Assembly: GCF_013347965.1 (NCBI RefSeq) | Contig: NZ_CP048810.1 | Location: 5,951,501-6,015,500 of the forward strand | Reading direction: 5' to 3' | Source: Pseudomonas bijieensis | GTDB taxonomy: Bacteria; Pseudomonadota; Gammaproteobacteria; Pseudomonadales; Pseudomonadaceae | DNA length: 64,000 nt | Part shown: positions 17,173 through 28,879 of the stretch, in pieces | How positions within the stretch are numbered: position 1 is the stretch's first letter | How the letters are laid out: each line of letters opens with the position of its first letter | Position numbers and translations under genes: made by a program | Notes under the pieces: generated by a model | Seen by the model: only the letters and a program-made list of their open reading frames with translations | What the model was told of the DNA's origin: nothing | Databases searched by the model: none

Positions 17173-17877
17173 ATGTTGCAAGTCAGTGTTTATCGCTACA
17201 ACCCTGATCAGGACGCTGCGCCGTTCATGCAGGATTTCCAGGTCGATACCGGTGGTAAGGACCTGATGGTGCTGGACGTGCTGGCCCTGATCAAGGAACA
17301 GGACGAAGGTTTTTCCTATCGTCGCTCTTGCCGCGAGGGCGTTTGCGGCTCCGACGGCATGAACATCAACGGCAAGAACGGCCTGGCCTGCATCACGCCG
17401 CTGTCCGCCGTGGTCAAGGGCAACAAGCTGATCGTTCGTCCGCTGCCAGGTTTGCCGGTTATCCGTGACCTGGTCGTCGATATGAGCATCTTCTACAAGC
17501 AATACGAGAAGGTGAAGCCATACCTGCAGAATGACACGCCGGCTCCGGCCATCGAGCGTCTGCAGTCTCCGGAAGAGCGTGAGAAGCTCGACGGTCTGTA
17601 CGAGTGCATCCTGTGCGCTTGCTGCTCGACCTCGTGCCCATCCTTCTGGTGGAACCCGGACAAGTTCCTGGGCCCGGCCGCCCTGCTGCAAGCGTACCGC
17701 TTCCTGGCAGACAGCCGTGACACCAAGACGTCCGAGCGTTTGGCTGCACTGGATGACCCGTTCAGCGTATTCCGCTGCCGCGGGATCATGAACTGCGTCA
17801 ACGTCTGCCCGAAAGGCCTGAACCCGACTAAGGCCATCGGTCACGTACGTAACATGTTGCTGCAAAGCGGCGTGTGA
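17173..17877 (+). CDS. sdhB: Succinate dehydrogenase iron-sulfur subunit
   Basis: This 234-residue subunit carries electrons from FAD to quinone. The 2Fe-2S cysteines lie in SCREGVCGSDGMN plus the cysteine of GLACIT; the 4Fe-4S and 3Fe-4S clusters use CILCACCSTSCPS and CRGIMNCVNVCPKGLNP. I chose ATG 17173 (MLQVSVYRYN), preceded by AAGGGTGG; the GTG three codons earlier is possible. It is the last sdh gene; a stem-loop separates it from sucA. Confidence 0.96.
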   Translation: MLQVSVYRYNPDQDAAPFMQDFQVDTGGKDLMVLDVLALIKEQDEGFSYRRSCREGVCGSDGMNINGKNGLACITPLSAVVKGNKLIVRPLPGLPVIRDLVVDMSIFYKQYEKVKPYLQNDTPAPAIERLQSPEEREKLDGLYECILCACCSTSCPSFWWNPDKFLGPAALLQAYRFLADSRDTKTSERLAALDDPFSVFRCRGIMNCVNVCPKGLNPTKAIGHVRNMLLQSGV

Positions 17878-17884
17878 TTCAGCT

Positions 17885-17913
17885 GCTGTACCCGTAGAAC
17901 CGCTGTACCCGTA
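17885..17913 (+). repeat. Short direct repeat after sdhB
   Basis: GCTGTACCCGTA occurs twice (17885-17896 and 17902-17913) with a 5-base spacer, just after the sdhB stop. Its meaning is unknown. Confidence 0.6.
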
Positions 17914-17955
17914 AAGGCCAGGGCGTGGGCTTCAACCCGCGTCTTGGCTATAACC

Positions 17956-17990
17956 AGAACAGCCGCTCACAAAGCGGCGGTTCTTATTTT
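17956..17990 (+). terminator. Terminator or attenuator between sdhB and sucA
   Basis: A 12-base stem with one mismatch (AGAACAGCCGCT against AGCGGCGGTTCT) over a 5-base loop is followed by TATTTT. The short T run suggests partial termination, which would let sucA and later genes be expressed at a different level from sdh. Confidence 0.6.
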
Positions 17991-18139
17991 GAAGAAATGA
18001 GACAAGCAGGGGCATCCGGGCTGGTACCCGGACTATCAGCGTGATCCTAAGTGGCTTGTTTTAGTCGCTGCACTCGGACTTCTGCAAGTTTGCTCGGTGT
18101 TTTCGCCGGTGGTGTTCCCCTAATCGAGGGTGACCAAGC

Positions 18140-20971
18140 ATGCAAGAAAGCGTGATGCAGCGCATGTGGAACAGTGCCCACCTCTCCGGTGGTAACGCTG
18201 CCTATGTGGAAGAGCTCTACGAGCTCTACCTGCACGACCCTAACGCTGTGCCAGAAGAATGGCGCACCTACTTTCAGAAGTTGCCGGCTGACGGTAACTC
18301 TGCCACTGATGTTTCGCACTCGACGATTCGCGATCATTTCGTGCTGCTGGCAAAGAACCAGCGCCGCGCTCAACCGGTGTCTGCCGGCAGCGTGAGCTCC
18401 GAGCACGAGAAGAAGCAAGTTGAAGTGCTGCGACTGATCCAGGCCTACCGGATGCGAGGCCACCAGGCAGCCCAGCTCGACCCGCTGGGGCTGTGGCAGC
18501 GTCCTGCACCTGCAGACCTGTCGATCACTCACTACGGCTTGACCAATGCCGACCTTGATACGACCTTCCGTGCCGGCGACCTGTTCATCGGCAAAGAGGA
18601 AGCGAGCCTACGCGAAATTCACGAAGCGTTGCAGCAGACATATTGCCGCACCATCGGCGCTGAATTTACGCACATCACCGATTCCGAGCAGCGCCAGTGG
18701 TTCCAGCAGCGTCTGGAAAGCGTTCGTGGCCGTCCGACGTACTCCGCCGAGATCAAGAGCCACTTGCTCGAGCGCGTCACTGCCGGTGAAGGCCTGGAGA
18801 AATACCTGGGCACCAAATACCCGGGCACCAAGCGTTTCGGCCTGGAAGGCGGCGAAAGCCTGATTCCGATGCTCGACGAGCTGATCCAGCGTTCCGGTTC
18901 CTACGGCACCAAGGAAGTCGTCATCGGCATGGCCCACCGTGGCCGTCTGAACGTGCTGGTCAACACCTTCGGCAAGAACCCGCGCGAGCTGTTCGACGAG
19001 TTCGAAGGCAAGAAGAAGGTCGAGCTGGGCTCCGGTGACGTCAAGTACCACCAGGGCTTCTCGTCCAACGTGATGACCACCGGCGGTGAAGTCCACCTGG
19101 CCATGGCATTCAACCCGTCCCACCTGGAAATCGTTTCCCCGGTGGTCGAGGGGTCGGTCCGTGCCCGTCAGGATCGTCGCAACGACCCGACTGGCGAGAA
19201 GGTGCTGCCGATCTCCATCCACGGTGACGCGGCATTCGCCGGTCAAGGCGTGGTCATGGAAACCTTCCAGATGTCGCAGACCCGCGGTTTCAAGACCGGC
19301 GGCACCGTGCACATCGTGATCAACAACCAGGTCGGCTTCACCATCAGCAACCCGCTGGACTCGCGTTCCACCGAGTACGCAACCGACGTCGCGAAAATGA
19401 TCCAGGCGCCGATTCTCCATGTGAATGGCGATGACCCGGAAGCCGTGCTGTTCGTGACTCAGTTGGCCATCGACTACCGCATGCAGTACAAGCGCGACGT
19501 GGTGATCGACCTGGTCTGCTACCGTCGTCGCGGCCACAACGAGGCCGACGAGCCAAGCGGCACCCAGCCGTTGATGTACCAGCAGATCGCCAAGCAGCGC
19601 ACCACCCGTGAACTGTATGCCGAGCGCCTGACCCAAGGCGGCGTGTTGGATGCCGAGCGCGTCCAGGAAAAAGTCGATGAATATCGCAATGCCCTGGATA
19701 ACGGCCTGCACGTTGTAAAAAGCCTGGTCAAAGAGCCGAACAAAGAGCTGTTCGTGGACTGGCGTCCTTATCTGGGCCATGCCTGGACCGCGCGTCACGA
19801 CACCCGTTTCGACCTCAAGACCCTGCAGGAACTGTCCGCCAAGCTGCTGGAAATCCCGGAAGGCTTCGTGGTTCAGCGCCAGGTCGCGAAAATCTACGAA
19901 GACCGGCAGAAGATGCAAGCCGGCGGCCTGCCGATCAACTGGGGTTACGCTGAAACCATGGCGTACGCGACCCTGGCGTTCGAAGGTCACCCGATTCGCA
20001 TCACCGGCCAGGATGTAGGTCGCGGTACTTTCTCGCACCGCCACGCGGCGCTGCACAACCAGAAAGACGCCAGCACCTACATCCCGCTGCAACACCTGTA
20101 CAAAGGCCAGCCCCGTTTCGACCTGTACGATTCGCTGCTGTCCGAAGAAGCCGTCCTGGCGTTCGAATATGGCTATTCCACCACCGAGCCGAATGCGCTG
20201 GTGATCTGGGAAGCCCAGTTCGGCGACTTCGCCAACGGCGCCCAGGTGGTTGTCGACCAGTTCATCACCAGCGGCGAGCACAAGTGGGGCCGTCTCTGCG
20301 GTCTGACCATGCTGTTGCCACACGGTTATGAAGGGCAGGGGCCGGAGCACTCTTCGGCACGTCTGGAGCGTTACCTGCAACTGTGCGCCGAGCACAACGT
20401 CCAGGTCTGCGTACCGACCACCCCGGCACAGATCTACCACCTGCTGCGTCGTCAGGTCATCCGTCCGCTGCGCAAGCCGTTGATCGTGCTGACACCGAAG
20501 TCGCTGCTGCGTCACAAACTGGCGATCTCCACGCTCGAAGATCTGGCCGAAGGCTCCTTCCAGACCGTCATTTCGGAAATCGACACCCTGGACGCGGCGA
20601 AGGTGACTCGCCTGATCCTGTGCAGCGGCAAGGTCTACTACGACCTGCTGGAAAAACGTCGTGCCGAAGGCCGCGAAGACATCGCCATCGTGCGTATCGA
20701 GCAGCTTTACCCGTTCCCGGAAGAAGACCTGATGGAGGCCATCGCGCCTTACACCAACCTCACCCACGTGGTGTGGTGTCAGGAAGAACCGATGAACCAG
20801 GGCGCGTGGTACAGCAGCCAGCATCATCTGCGTCGCAGCATTGGCAACCATAACAAGGCCCTGGGCCTTGAATATGCTGGCCGTGATGCTTCCGCTGCAC
20901 CTGCGTGTGGTTATGCGTCGATGCACGCCGAGCAGCAGGAAAAACTGCTGCAAGATGCTTTCACTGTTTAA
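18140..20971 (+). CDS. sucA: 2-oxoglutarate dehydrogenase E1 component
   Basis: This 943-residue thiamine diphosphate enzyme decarboxylates 2-oxoglutarate and transfers succinyl to lipoyl-SucB. The N-terminus MWNSAHLSGGNAAYVEELYELY is the E1o segment that binds the E2/E3 partners. GMAHRGRLNVLVN, the ThDP motif region with GDAAFAGQGVVMET and INNQVGFT, and the C-terminal transketolase-like GRGTFSHRHA and LPHGYEGQGPEHSSARLERYLQL all match OdhA/SucA. It heads sucAB-lpdG-sucCD and follows sdhB by 262 bases with a possible attenuator. Confidence 0.97.
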   Translation: MQESVMQRMWNSAHLSGGNAAYVEELYELYLHDPNAVPEEWRTYFQKLPADGNSATDVSHSTIRDHFVLLAKNQRRAQPVSAGSVSSEHEKKQVEVLRLIQAYRMRGHQAAQLDPLGLWQRPAPADLSITHYGLTNADLDTTFRAGDLFIGKEEASLREIHEALQQTYCRTIGAEFTHITDSEQRQWFQQRLESVRGRPTYSAEIKSHLLERVTAGEGLEKYLGTKYPGTKRFGLEGGESLIPMLDELIQRSGSYGTKEVVIGMAHRGRLNVLVNTFGKNPRELFDEFEGKKKVELGSGDVKYHQGFSSNVMTTGGEVHLAMAFNPSHLEIVSPVVEGSVRARQDRRNDPTGEKVLPISIHGDAAFAGQGVVMETFQMSQTRGFKTGGTVHIVINNQVGFTISNPLDSRSTEYATDVAKMIQAPILHVNGDDPEAVLFVTQLAIDYRMQYKRDVVIDLVCYRRRGHNEADEPSGTQPLMYQQIAKQRTTRELYAERLTQGGVLDAERVQEKVDEYRNALDNGLHVVKSLVKEPNKELFVDWRPYLGHAWTARHDTRFDLKTLQELSAKLLEIPEGFVVQRQVAKIYEDRQKMQAGGLPINWGYAETMAYATLAFEGHPIRITGQDVGRGTFSHRHAALHNQKDASTYIPLQHLYKGQPRFDLYDSLLSEEAVLAFEYGYSTTEPNALVIWEAQFGDFANGAQVVVDQFITSGEHKWGRLCGLTMLLPHGYEGQGPEHSSARLERYLQLCAEHNVQVCVPTTPAQIYHLLRRQVIRPLRKPLIVLTPKSLLRHKLAISTLEDLAEGSFQTVISEIDTLDAAKVTRLILCSGKVYYDLLEKRRAEGREDIAIVRIEQLYPFPEEDLMEAIAPYTNLTHVVWCQEEPMNQGAWYSSQHHLRRSIGNHNKALGLEYAGRDASAAPACGYASMHAEQQEKLLQDAFTV

Positions 20972-21015
20972 CGCCTTCGCGCTGACTGAAACCGAATTTT
21001 AAGGACCCACAGATA

Positions 21016-22239
21016 ATGGCTATCGAAATCAAAGCCCCGTCATTCCCGGAATCGGTTGCCGATGGCACCGTTGCCACCTGGCACAAGAAACCAGGCGAGG
21101 CCGTCAAGCGTGACGACCTGATCGTCGACATCGAGACCGACAAGGTCGTGCTGGAAGTATTGGCCGAAGCTGACGGCGTGCTGGGCGCAATCGTTGCCGA
21201 GGAGGGCGCTACCGTTCTGTCGAACCAGGTCCTGGGCTCGATCGAAGAAGGCGGCGCTGCCGCCGCTGCTCCTGCCGCCGCCGCTGCACCGGCTGCCGCC
21301 CAGGCCGCTGCTCCAGCTGCCGACGGCGAAGACGATCCAGTCGCTGCGCCTGCTGCGCGCAAGATCGCCGAAGAGAACGGCATCAACATCGCTTCCGTTG
21401 CCGGTACTGGCAAGGGTGGTCGTGTGACCAAGGAAGACGTGGTTGCCGCCGTTGCCGCCAAGAAAGCCGCTCCAGCCGCCGCACCCGCCAAGCCAGCCGC
21501 GCCTTCTGCTGCCGCGCCGGTGTTCGCTGCCGGTGATCGTGTTGAAAAACGCGTTCCGATGACCCGCCTGCGGGCCAAGGTTGCCGAGCGTCTGGTCGAA
21601 GCCCAGTCGAACATGGCGATGCTGACCACTTTCAACGAAGTCGACATGACCGAAGTCATGGCCCTGCGTTCGAAGTACAAGGATCTGTTCGAGAAGTCCC
21701 ACAACGGCGTACGCCTGGGCTTCATGTCGTTCTTCGTCAAGGCTGCCACCGAAGCGCTGAAACGTTTCCCGGCCGTCAACGCGTCGATCGACGGTTCCGA
21801 CATCGTCTACCACGGCTACGCCGACATCGGTGTTGCGGTTTCCAGCGACCGTGGCCTGGTGGTCCCGGTACTGCGTAACGCCGAGCTGATGAGCCTGGCC
21901 GAAATCGAAGGCGGCATCGCCACCTTCGGCAAGAAGGCCCGTGACGGCAAGCTGTCCATCGAAGAGATGACCGGCGGTACGTTCACCATCACCAACGGTG
22001 GTACATTCGGTTCGATGATGTCGACCCCGATCGTCAACCCGCCGCAAGCGGCTATCCTGGGCATGCACAACATTCTGCAACGTCCGATGGCGATCAACGG
22101 TCAGGTCGTGATTCGTCCGATGATGTACCTGGCACTGTCCTATGATCACCGCCTGATCGACGGTAAAGAAGCCGTGACTTTCCTGGTAACCATCAAGAAC
22201 CTGCTTGAAGATCCGGCTCGTCTGCTGCTGGATATCTGA
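21016..22239 (+). CDS. sucB: Dihydrolipoyl succinyltransferase (2-oxoglutarate dehydrogenase E2)
   Basis: The 407-residue E2o subunit has an N-terminal lipoyl domain with the modified lysine K43 in [11 protein letters not shown], a flexible Ala/Pro-rich linker (about 80-105), a peripheral-subunit-binding domain ([27 protein letters not shown]), a second Ala/Pro linker, and the acyltransferase core ending in the catalytic [13 protein letters not shown]. There is one lipoyl domain, as usual for SucB. It forms the 24-mer core of the complex. AAGGA precedes the ATG. Confidence 0.97.
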   Translation: MAIEIKAPSFPESVADGTVATWHKKPGEAVKRDDLIVDIETDKVVLEVLAEADGVLGAIVAEEGATVLSNQVLGSIEEGGAAAAAPAAAAAPAAAQAAAPAADGEDDPVAAPAARKIAEENGINIASVAGTGKGGRVTKEDVVAAVAAKKAAPAAAPAKPAAPSAAAPVFAAGDRVEKRVPMTRLRAKVAERLVEAQSNMAMLTTFNEVDMTEVMALRSKYKDLFEKSHNGVRLGFMSFFVKAATEALKRFPAVNASIDGSDIVYHGYADIGVAVSSDRGLVVPVLRNAELMSLAEIEGGIATFGKKARDGKLSIEEMTGGTFTITNGGTFGSMMSTPIVNPPQAAILGMHNILQRPMAINGQVVIRPMMYLALSYDHRLIDGKEAVTFLVTIKNLLEDPARLLLDI

Positions 22240-22251
22240 TTTCGCCGCGAG

Positions 22252-22271
22252 GGCCGGTCGGTTGACCGGCC
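22252..22271 (+). other. Stem-loop after sucB
   Basis: GGCCGGTC pairs perfectly with GACCGGCC over a GGTT loop, 13 bases beyond the sucB stop. It lacks a T tract, so it is more likely an mRNA-stability or processing element than a terminator. Confidence 0.65.
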
Positions 22272-22301
22272 TCTTGCTGAAACAACCGGTTTCGTCCCCA
22301 C

Positions 22302-22324
22302 GACGGTCACCACAAGTGACCGTC
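22302..22324 (+). other. Stem-loop before lpdG
   Basis: GACGGTCAC pairs perfectly with GTGACCGTC over a 5-base loop, ending 27 bases upstream of the lpdG start. Together with 22252-22271 it makes the sucB-lpdG gap strongly structured. Confidence 0.65.
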
Positions 22325-22347
22325 CGGTTTGATTCGAAAAGGAATGA

Positions 22348-23787
<1,440 letters not shown>

Positions 23788-23821
23788 TAGACAATAAGAA
23801 ACCACGGCGGTATGGCCCGTC

Positions 23822-23845
23822 GTGAGCCTTGCGAGCAAGACTCAC
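23822..23845 (+). other. Stem-loop between lpdG and sucC (first)
   Basis: GTGAGCCTTG pairs with CAAGACTCAC (one C-A mismatch) over a CGAG loop. No T tract follows. Confidence 0.6.
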
Positions 23846-23869
23846 CGCGGAATATCCGCTGGACGCAGC

Positions 23870-23908
23870 CTTGCGTAGCCGAACCGGTTGACCGGAAAGC
23901 TACGCAAG
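23870..23908 (+). other. Stem-loop between lpdG and sucC (second, nested)
   Basis: CTTGCGTAGC pairs perfectly with GCTACGCAAG; inside it, CCGG-TTGA-CCGG forms a second small hairpin. It lies about 75 bases before sucC and may be an mRNA processing or stabilising element. Confidence 0.65.
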
Positions 23909-23983
23909 CAGCAGTCACAGGTGGTGCGGCACCAGAACGGTGCAGCACCGAATGCGCAGTACCTAACGAAGACGGTAATAAGC

Positions 23984-25150
23984 ATGAATCTTCACGAGTA
24001 TCAGGGTAAGCAGCTGTTCGCTGAGTACGGCCTGCCAGTTTCCACCGGTTACGCGGTAGACACCCCGGAAGCGGCAGCAGAAGCTTGCGACAAAATCGGC
24101 GGCAGCGAATGGGTTGTCAAAGCCCAGGTTCACGCCGGTGGTCGCGGTAAAGCGGGCGGCGTAAAGCTGGTTCGCAGCAAAGAAGACGCCAAAGCCTTCG
24201 CACAGCAGTGGCTGGGCAAGCGTCTGGTGACTTACCAGACTGACGCCAACGGTCAGCCAGTCACCAAGATCCTGGTTGAATCGTGCACTGATATCGCTAA
24301 AGAGCTGTACCTGGGCGCGGTCGTTGACCGTTCGAGCCGCCGCATCGTGTTCATGGCTTCCACCGAAGGTGGCGTGGACATCGAGAAAATCGCTCACGAC
24401 ACCCCTGAGAAAATCCTCAAGGCCACCATCGACCCACTGGTTGGCGCACAGCCATTCCAGGGTCGCGAGCTGGCATTCCAGCTGGGCCTGGAAGGCAAGC
24501 AGGTCACTCAATTCGCCAAGATCTTCGTAGGTCTGGCCAAGCTGTTCCAGGACCACGACCTGGCGCTGCTGGAAGTGAACCCGCTGGTGATCAAGGCCGA
24601 CGGCGACCTGCACTGCCTCGATGCCAAGATCAACATCGACGCCAACGCCATGTACCGTCAGCCTAAGCTGAAGACTTTCCACGATCCGTCGCAGGACGAT
24701 CCGCGCGAAGCGCACGCTGCCAAGTTCGAACTGAACTACGTGGCCCTGGAAGGTAACATCGGCTGCATGGTCAACGGTGCCGGCCTGGCCATGGGTACCA
24801 TGGACATCGTCAACCTGCATGGCGGCAAGCCAGCCAACTTCCTCGACGTGGGCGGTGGTGCTACCAAGGAACGCGTAACCGAAGCGTTCAAGATCATCCT
24901 GTCCGACACCAACGTCGCTGCAGTACTGGTCAACATCTTCGGCGGCATCGTTCGTTGCGACATGATTGCCGAAGGCATCATCGGCGCCGTGAAAGAAGTC
25001 GGCGTGAAAATCCCGGTTGTTGTTCGCCTCGAAGGCAACAACGCTGAGCTGGGCGCTAAAGTACTGGCAGAAAGCGGTTTGAACATCATCGCTGCTACCA
25101 GCCTGACCGACGCTGCTCAACAAGTTGTCAAAGCTGCGGAGGGCAAATAA
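23984..25150 (+). CDS. sucC: Succinyl-CoA synthetase beta subunit (ADP-forming)
   Basis: This 388-residue subunit binds nucleotide through its N-terminal ATP-grasp domain ([35 protein letters not shown]) and succinate through the C-terminal ligase domain ([39 protein letters not shown]). ATG 23984 matches the universal MNLHEYQ start; the upstream in-frame frame runs through structured intergenic RNA and is not coding. Its stop overlaps sucD by one base (TAATG). Confidence 0.97.
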   Translation: MNLHEYQGKQLFAEYGLPVSTGYAVDTPEAAAEACDKIGGSEWVVKAQVHAGGRGKAGGVKLVRSKEDAKAFAQQWLGKRLVTYQTDANGQPVTKILVESCTDIAKELYLGAVVDRSSRRIVFMASTEGGVDIEKIAHDTPEKILKATIDPLVGAQPFQGRELAFQLGLEGKQVTQFAKIFVGLAKLFQDHDLALLEVNPLVIKADGDLHCLDAKINIDANAMYRQPKLKTFHDPSQDDPREAHAAKFELNYVALEGNIGCMVNGAGLAMGTMDIVNLHGGKPANFLDVGGGATKERVTEAFKIILSDTNVAAVLVNIFGGIVRCDMIAEGIIGAVKEVGVKIPVVVRLEGNNAELGAKVLAESGLNIIAATSLTDAAQQVVKAAEGK

Positions 25151-26034
25151 TGAGCGTCCTGATCAATAAAGACACCAAGGTTATCTGCCAGGGTATTACC
25201 GGTTCGCAAGGTAGTTTCCACACCCAGCAAGCCCTGGAATACGGCACCAAGATGGTTGGCGGCGTAACTCCGGGCAAAGGCGGCACCGAGCACCTGGGCC
25301 TGCCAGTGTTCAACACCGTGAAAGACGCTGTAGCTGCCACTGGCGCCACCGCCAGCGTGATCTACGTTCCAGCTCCTTTCTGCAAGGATTCCATCCTTGA
25401 AGCAGCGTTCGGCGGCATCAAGCTGATCGTTTGCATCACCGAAGGCATCCCGACCATCGACATGCTGGAAGCCAAGGTCAAGTGCGACGAGCTGGGTATC
25501 ACCCTGATCGGTCCTAACTGCCCAGGCGTGATCACTCCAGGCGAATGCAAGATCGGCATCATGCCAGGTCACATTCACTTGCCAGGCAAGGTCGGTATCG
25601 TTTCCCGTTCCGGCACCCTGACTTACGAAGCCGTGAAGCAGACCACTGACGCCGGTTTCGGTCAGTCGACTTGCGTCGGCATCGGTGGTGACCCGATCCC
25701 AGGTTCGAACTTCATCGACATCCTGAAGCTGTTCCAGGAAGACCCGAAGACCGAAGCGATCGTCATGATCGGTGAGATCGGCGGTTCCGCTGAAGAAGAA
25801 GCTGCTGCCTACATCAAGGCCAACGTGACCAAGCCGGTTGTTTCCTACATCGCTGGTGTGACTGCTCCTCCGGGCAAGCGCATGGGCCATGCTGGCGCAA
25901 TCATCTCTGGCGGCAAAGGCACTGCAGACGAGAAGTTCGCTGCACTGCAAGACGCAGGCGTGAAAACCGTGCGTTCGCTGGCAGACATCGGCAAGGCCCT
26001 GGCCGAGCTGACTGGCTGGGAAATGAAGAAGTAA
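25150..26034 (+). CDS. sucD: Succinyl-CoA synthetase alpha subunit
   Basis: This 294-residue subunit binds CoA and carries the phosphohistidine. It shows the CoA-binding [25 protein letters not shown], the [18 protein letters not shown] segment, [10 protein letters not shown], and the active-site histidine in [14 protein letters not shown]. It is the last gene of the suc operon and is followed by a strong terminator. Confidence 0.97.
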   Translation: MSVLINKDTKVICQGITGSQGSFHTQQALEYGTKMVGGVTPGKGGTEHLGLPVFNTVKDAVAATGATASVIYVPAPFCKDSILEAAFGGIKLIVCITEGIPTIDMLEAKVKCDELGITLIGPNCPGVITPGECKIGIMPGHIHLPGKVGIVSRSGTLTYEAVKQTTDAGFGQSTCVGIGGDPIPGSNFIDILKLFQEDPKTEAIVMIGEIGGSAEEEAAAYIKANVTKPVVSYIAGVTAPPGKRMGHAGAIISGGKGTADEKFAALQDAGVKTVRSLADIGKALAELTGWEMKK

Positions 26035-26061
26035 GCTTCGGCTGACTTTTTCGTTCCAGCA

Positions 26062-26090
26062 ACAAAGGCCACCTTCGGGTGGCCTTTGTC
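26062..26090 (+). terminator. Terminator of the sdh-suc block
   Basis: ACAAAGGCCACC pairs with GGTGGCCTTTGT over a TTCG tetraloop, 27 bases after the sucD stop. The T run is short but the stem is strong. Confidence 0.85.
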
Positions 26091-26132
26091 GTTTCTGGCC
26101 GTGTGACTGGGAAATATGTAGAGGGGGCTCTT

Positions 26133-26264
26133 GTGGCGAGGGGAGCTTGCTCCCGCTCGGCTGCGCAGCAGTCGTAAACCATACAGCGCCGCTTTACCTG
26201 AATAGATCCGGTTGTCTGTATTGGGGCTGCTGCGCAGCCCAGCGGGAGCAAGCTCCCTCGCCAC
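26133..26264. repeat. REPIN, family B
   Basis: A second repeat family begins GTGGCGAGGGGAGCTTGCTC and ends with its inverted copy. The ends enclose a smaller inverted pair related to GCTGCGCAGC. Its centre is unrelated to family A. Confidence 0.85.
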
Positions 26265-26458
26265 AGGGGCACTCTAGATACTGGGGAGACCCGGAAAAAT
26301 AGATACGTAAACGCGACACGGGGACGTCGCACATCGGATACTTCGCCCCTTTACAGTGCGTTTTATCGCCAAATTCGTTAGGCTAGCAGCCATTTTTGCG
26401 ACTGCTGCCCACAAGGAAGCGACGCGCTAAACGGGTCGGTCTTATACGGATCGACAGC

Positions 26459-26482
26459 ATTTCCCTCACCCATAAGGGAAAT
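26459..26482 (+). promoter_or_regulatory. Hairpin in the leader of the BrnQ-type gene
   Basis: ATTTCCCT pairs perfectly with AGGGAAAT over an 8-base loop, 40 bases upstream of the start codon. No T tract follows. The remainder of the 26265-26521 gap shows no gene or known riboswitch; the leader may regulate translation. Confidence 0.4.
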
Positions 26483-26521
26483 CCCCTCTCTAAATTCCGA
26501 TTCAGTAGTGTGGTTTCCTTA

Positions 26522-27835
26522 ATGAAAGTGTTGAAAGGCCAGGACATCCTGGCACTTGGTTTCATGACATTTGCCCTGTTCGTCGGGGCCGGCAACATCA
26601 TCTTCCCGCCTATCGTCGGTTTGCAATCCGGGCCTCATGTCTGGATGGCGGCGCTGGGCTTTTTGATCACGGCGGTCGGCCTGCCGGTTATCACCGTCGT
26701 CGCACTGGCCAAGGTCGGTGGCGCGATGGATGCCTTGAGCAGCCCCATCGGCAAGGTCGCCGGCGGCTTATTGGCAGCGGTGTGCTACCTGGCAGTCGGC
26801 CCGCTGTTCGCCACGCCGCGTACCGCCACCGTTTCGTTCGAAGTCGGCCTCGCACCGTTGACCGGCGAAAGCCCGCTGGCGCTGTTGCTCTACAGTGCAG
26901 CGTATTTCCTCCTGGTGTTCTTCATCTCGCTCTACCCGGGCCGCCTGCTGGACACCGTTGGCCGTTTCCTCGCACCATTGAAAATCATCGCCCTGGCCGT
27001 GCTGGGGATCGCGGCGTTTGCCTTGCCCGCTGGCGATATCGGCGTGGCAACTCCCGAGTACGTTGCGGCGCCATTTTCCCAGGGGTTCATCAATGGTTAC
27101 CTGACCATGGATACCCTCGGTGCGCTGGTGTTCGGCATCGTTATCGTCAACGCGATCCGCTCCCGGGGCGTCGAGTCGCCGGCCCTGATCACCCGCTACG
27201 CCATCATTGCCGGGCTGATCGCCGGGGTGGGCCTGGCACTGGTCTACGTCAGCCTGTTCCGCCTGGGTTCGGGCAGCCATGAAGTGGCAGTGGGCGCGAC
27301 CAACGGCGCTGCTGTGCTGCATGCCTACGTGCAACACACGTTCGGCAGCCTGGGCAGCGGTTTCCTGGCAGTGCTGATCTCCCTGGCGTGCCTGGTGACC
27401 GCAGTCGGCCTGACCTGCGCCTGCGCCGAGTACTTCAGCCGCGTGTTGCCGCTGTCCTACAAGACGCTGGTGGTGATCCTGGCGGCGTTCTCGCTGTTGG
27501 TGTCCAACCTGGGCCTGACCAAGCTGATTGCTTTCTCGATCCCGGTCCTGACCGCGATCTACCCGCCGTGCATCGCCCTGGTGGCCCTGAGCTTCTGCAA
27601 GGACTTCTGGCACGAGCAGGGGCGCATCGTTGGCCCAGTGATGCTGGTGTCGTTCCTGTTTGGCCTGATCGATGCGCTCAAGGGCGCCGGGCTGGCGGAT
27701 TGGATGCCGACGCAACTGGCCCACCTGCCGCTGAGCGAACAAGGCCTGGCCTGGCTGGTGCCTTCGGTGATGACCCTGGCGGTCGCGGTGGTGTGTGATC
27801 GTCTGCTGGGCAAGCGCAGCGAAGCACTGGCTTAA
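26522..27835 (+). CDS. brnQ: Branched-chain amino acid:cation symporter (BrnQ/BraB family)
   Basis: This 437-residue LIVCS-family permease has about 12 transmembrane helices and imports leucine, isoleucine and valine with Na+ or H+. The N-terminal [28 protein letters not shown] and the [19 protein letters not shown] block are diagnostic. ATG 26522 gives the family start ([13 protein letters not shown]); a long in-frame extension upstream would put a basic tail from the leader and is unlikely. It is a single-gene unit with its own terminator. Pseudomonas relatives are called BraB or BraZ; the sequence does not decide between them. Confidence 0.92.
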   Translation: MKVLKGQDILALGFMTFALFVGAGNIIFPPIVGLQSGPHVWMAALGFLITAVGLPVITVVALAKVGGAMDALSSPIGKVAGGLLAAVCYLAVGPLFATPRTATVSFEVGLAPLTGESPLALLLYSAAYFLLVFFISLYPGRLLDTVGRFLAPLKIIALAVLGIAAFALPAGDIGVATPEYVAAPFSQGFINGYLTMDTLGALVFGIVIVNAIRSRGVESPALITRYAIIAGLIAGVGLALVYVSLFRLGSGSHEVAVGATNGAAVLHAYVQHTFGSLGSGFLAVLISLACLVTAVGLTCACAEYFSRVLPLSYKTLVVILAAFSLLVSNLGLTKLIAFSIPVLTAIYPPCIALVALSFCKDFWHEQGRIVGPVMLVSFLFGLIDALKGAGLADWMPTQLAHLPLSEQGLAWLVPSVMTLAVAVVCDRLLGKRSEALA

Positions 27836-27867
27836 GCAGCTTCAGGCAGATTCACCGGCTACAACCG

Positions 27868-27905
27868 AAATGCCCCGTATCAATCGATACGGGGCATTTT
27901 TTTTT
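27868..27905 (+). terminator. Terminator after brnQ
   Basis: AAATGCCCCGTAT pairs perfectly with ATACGGGGCATTT over a 6-base loop, followed by a run of T. Confidence 0.93.
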
Positions 27906-27931
27906 GGGTGCGGTGTCTTTTTTCGTGGACT

Positions 27932-28019
27932 GTGGGAGCGAGCCTGCTCGCGATAGCGTCGGAACTGTCGATATAGAAGTGAAAGTTATATCGCTATCGC
28001 GAGCAGGCTCGCTCCCACA
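27932..28019. repeat. REPIN, family A
   Basis: A forward and a reverse family A REP lie between the brnQ terminator and the DUF599 gene. Confidence 0.9.
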
Positions 28020-28071
28020 CAGGGTTCGCTGATATTATTGCCGCAGAGTTTGTTTCGTCACAGGAAATCGA

Positions 28072-28809
28072 ATGTCATTCATCCAAGCCAACCTGATCCA
28101 TCTGCTTGCCGCCGCCTGGTTCATCATCTGCTGGGCGGGCTACACCCGTTACGCCACCTGGAAGGCGCGCGACACGGCCTGCCTGGCCAGTGTGATGCAC
28201 CTGTACCGCGAGGACTGGATGCGCCGCATGCTGTTGCGTGAGAATCGTATCGCCGATGCCAGCGTGATCGGCAATCTCGAACGCAATGCCTCATTCTTCG
28301 CCTCCAGCACGCTGATCATCCTGGCCGGTATCCTGACGGTGCTCGGGGCGTCTGATCGGGCGGTGTCGTTGTTGGCCGACATACCCATGGTGCAACAGGC
28401 TTCCCAGGGCATGGCGGAGGTCAAGTTGCTCTGCCTGGCATTGGTGTTCGTATATGCGTTCTTCACGTTCAGTTGGTGCATGCGCCAATACAACTTCGCG
28501 GCGGTCCTGGTGGGGTCGGCGCCGATGATCGGCGAGCGTCATGTCTCGGAGCAGGAGCGCAAGGCGTTTGCACTCAGGGCGGCGCGGGTCATCTCCATGG
28601 CGGCCAACCAATTCAACTTTGGCCTGCGTGCCTATTACTTCGGTATGACCATGTTGGCGTGGTTCGTCAGCCCCTGGTTATTCATGTTGATGAGTGCTGG
28701 CGTGGTGTTCGTGCTGTATCAGCGCGAATTTCATTCCGATGTGCTGGATGTGATGGTCTATACCCCCACGGAAGCGCCAGCGCCCGAGGTCGCCAAGGAC
28801 GCGGCGTGA
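28072..28809 (+). CDS. DUF599 inner-membrane protein
   Basis: This 245-residue protein has about four transmembrane segments: near residues 5-22, 78-95, 120-140 and 200-225. The DUF599 hallmarks are CWAGYTRYATWKARDTACLASVMHLYREDWMRRML at the start, NLERNASFFASSTLIILAG, and FSWCMRQYNFAAVLVGSAP in the middle. The family is widespread in proteobacteria and has no established function. ACAGGAAA precedes the ATG, and a strong bidirectional terminator follows. Confidence 0.85.
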   Translation: MSFIQANLIHLLAAAWFIICWAGYTRYATWKARDTACLASVMHLYREDWMRRMLLRENRIADASVIGNLERNASFFASSTLIILAGILTVLGASDRAVSLLADIPMVQQASQGMAEVKLLCLALVFVYAFFTFSWCMRQYNFAAVLVGSAPMIGERHVSEQERKAFALRAARVISMAANQFNFGLRAYYFGMTMLAWFVSPWLFMLMSAGVVFVLYQREFHSDVLDVMVYTPTEAPAPEVAKDAA

Positions 28810-28831
28810 CAGGCGTCTCCAAATCGCAGGC

Positions 28832-28864
28832 AAAAGAAAACCCGCACCAGGCGGGTTTTCTTTT
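28832..28864. terminator. Bidirectional terminator
   Basis: AAAAGAAAACCCGC pairs with GCGGGTTTTCTTTT over a 5-base loop, with A and T runs on both sides. It can stop both the rightward DUF599 gene and the leftward lipoprotein gene. Confidence 0.92.
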
Positions 28865-28879
28865 ACTGCTAAAACCGTA

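Noticed and set aside
18608..20953. A 781-codon minus-strand frame opposite sucA
   Set aside because: It is a mirror of sucA codons with no family motif and no start signal.
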